DNA from: Candidatus Cloacimonadota bacterium
GTDB lineage: Bacteria > Cloacimonadota > Cloacimonadia > Cloacimonadales > TCS61
DNA: 6,856 nucleotides
Reading direction: 5' to 3'
Assembly (NCBI GenBank): GCA_021108055.1
Contig: JAIORR010000059.1
Span: 1-6,856, forward strand
Shown here: positions 6,566 through 6,856 of the stretch, in pieces
Layout of the letters: each line of letters begins with the position of its first letter
How positions within the stretch are numbered: the first letter of the stretch is position 1
Translations under genes and position numbers: made by a program
The notes under the pieces: generated by a model
What the model was told of the DNA's origin: nothing
Database searches by the model: none
The model's input: only the letters and a program-made list of their open reading frames with translations

Positions 6566-6856
6566 ATGAATAAGAAAACTAAGATTCTTTTAGGTTTAGC
6601 TACTGTTTTACCTATTTTTTATGTTTGCTTTTTTTTCATATTTATTTTTTGTAATATTATTTTCCCCTTACAAAATGGAGTAATATTAGAGAATAGCCCA
6701 CCTGTCTGGCTTCTTAGTATTTTGATATTGCATCTTTTCATGATCTTATGGATGATCAGTTTATTAATAATTTACATAATTAACGTTTATAAAAATGAAA
6801 ATATACAAGAAGATAAAAAGATCCTCTGGTTTGTTTTAATATTTTTTGGAAATATT
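6566..6856 (+). CDS. small membrane protein, 3' end beyond the window
   Basis: A reading frame opens at ATG 6566 and continues without a stop for 97 codons to the right edge, so its end is unknown. Residues about 7-33 are a very hydrophobic helix with three consecutive Phe codons. Residues 47-74 form a second helix (VWLLSILILHLFMILWMIS). A basic/acidic loop follows (YKNENIQEDKK), then ILWFVLIFFGNI, which starts a third helix. The order helix, 'Y-K-N-x-x-x-x-x-x-K-K-x-L-W' loop, helix recalls small uncharacterised membrane proteins related to the phospholipase-D-nuclease N-terminal family, where the helix usually ends in a PxYWYxYI-like motif. That motif would lie outside this window. No Shine-Dalgarno is visible; the codons before the ATG are TGA TAA, so this is the first possible start. 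The nearest AGGA (6540-6543) is 22 nt away. Translation may depend on the upstream gene. Confidence 0.68.
   Translation, partial: MNKKTKILLGLATVLPIFYVCFFFIFIFCNIIFPLQNGVILENSPPVWLLSILILHLFMILWMISLLIIYIINVYKNENIQEDKKILWFVLIFFGNI

Overview
The window is a low-GC stretch (roughly one third G+C by eye) in which every gene I can support runs left to right. A cytoplasmic PAS/GGDEF-like protein, a secreted parvulin-like chaperone and a secreted metallophosphatase point to a Gram-negative bacterium with a periplasm. The phosphatase resembles the Bacteroidota-type 5'-nucleotidase/CpdB subfamily (for example FKPYTIIE, FHSGF and NSYRGNGGGGH). I therefore lean towards the FCB superphylum (Bacteroidota, Cloacimonadota and relatives), but this rests on remembered family resemblance and is not a firm assignment.

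Layout. Positions 1-176 are A+T-rich and carry no supportable gene. A long secreted SurA/PpiD-like protein follows (177-2852). It has one SurA-like N-terminal domain and what looks like a chain of about five degenerate parvulin modules. A 91-nt gap then holds a possible promoter and an inverted repeat directly before a strong Shine-Dalgarno. Next come three tightly packed genes: PAS plus degenerate GGDEF (2944-3879), a HAD phosphatase (3883-4536, after a 3-nt gap) and a secreted two-domain nucleotidase/phosphodiesterase (4557-6179, after a 20-nt gap). A 65-nt gap with a good sigma-70-like promoter leads to two small two-helix membrane proteins (6245-6550 and 6566 to the right edge, the second cut by the window end).

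How they may work together. The 2944-6179 genes look co-transcribed: a cytoplasmic sensor-like protein whose cyclase site is destroyed, a soluble phosphatase, and an exported phosphoesterase that would release phosphate and nucleosides from extracellular nucleotides. A shared role in nucleotide or phosphate metabolism is possible, but only adjacency supports it. I see no RNA gene, CRISPR array, insertion sequence or convincing intrinsic terminator. Nothing here is clearly a new system. The points most worth a second look are the multi-parvulin chaperone without visible catalytic residues, the PAS protein with a Cys/His cluster and a dead GGDEF that keeps its RxxD inhibitory-site motif, and the in-frame amber codon that alone separates it from the HAD gene.
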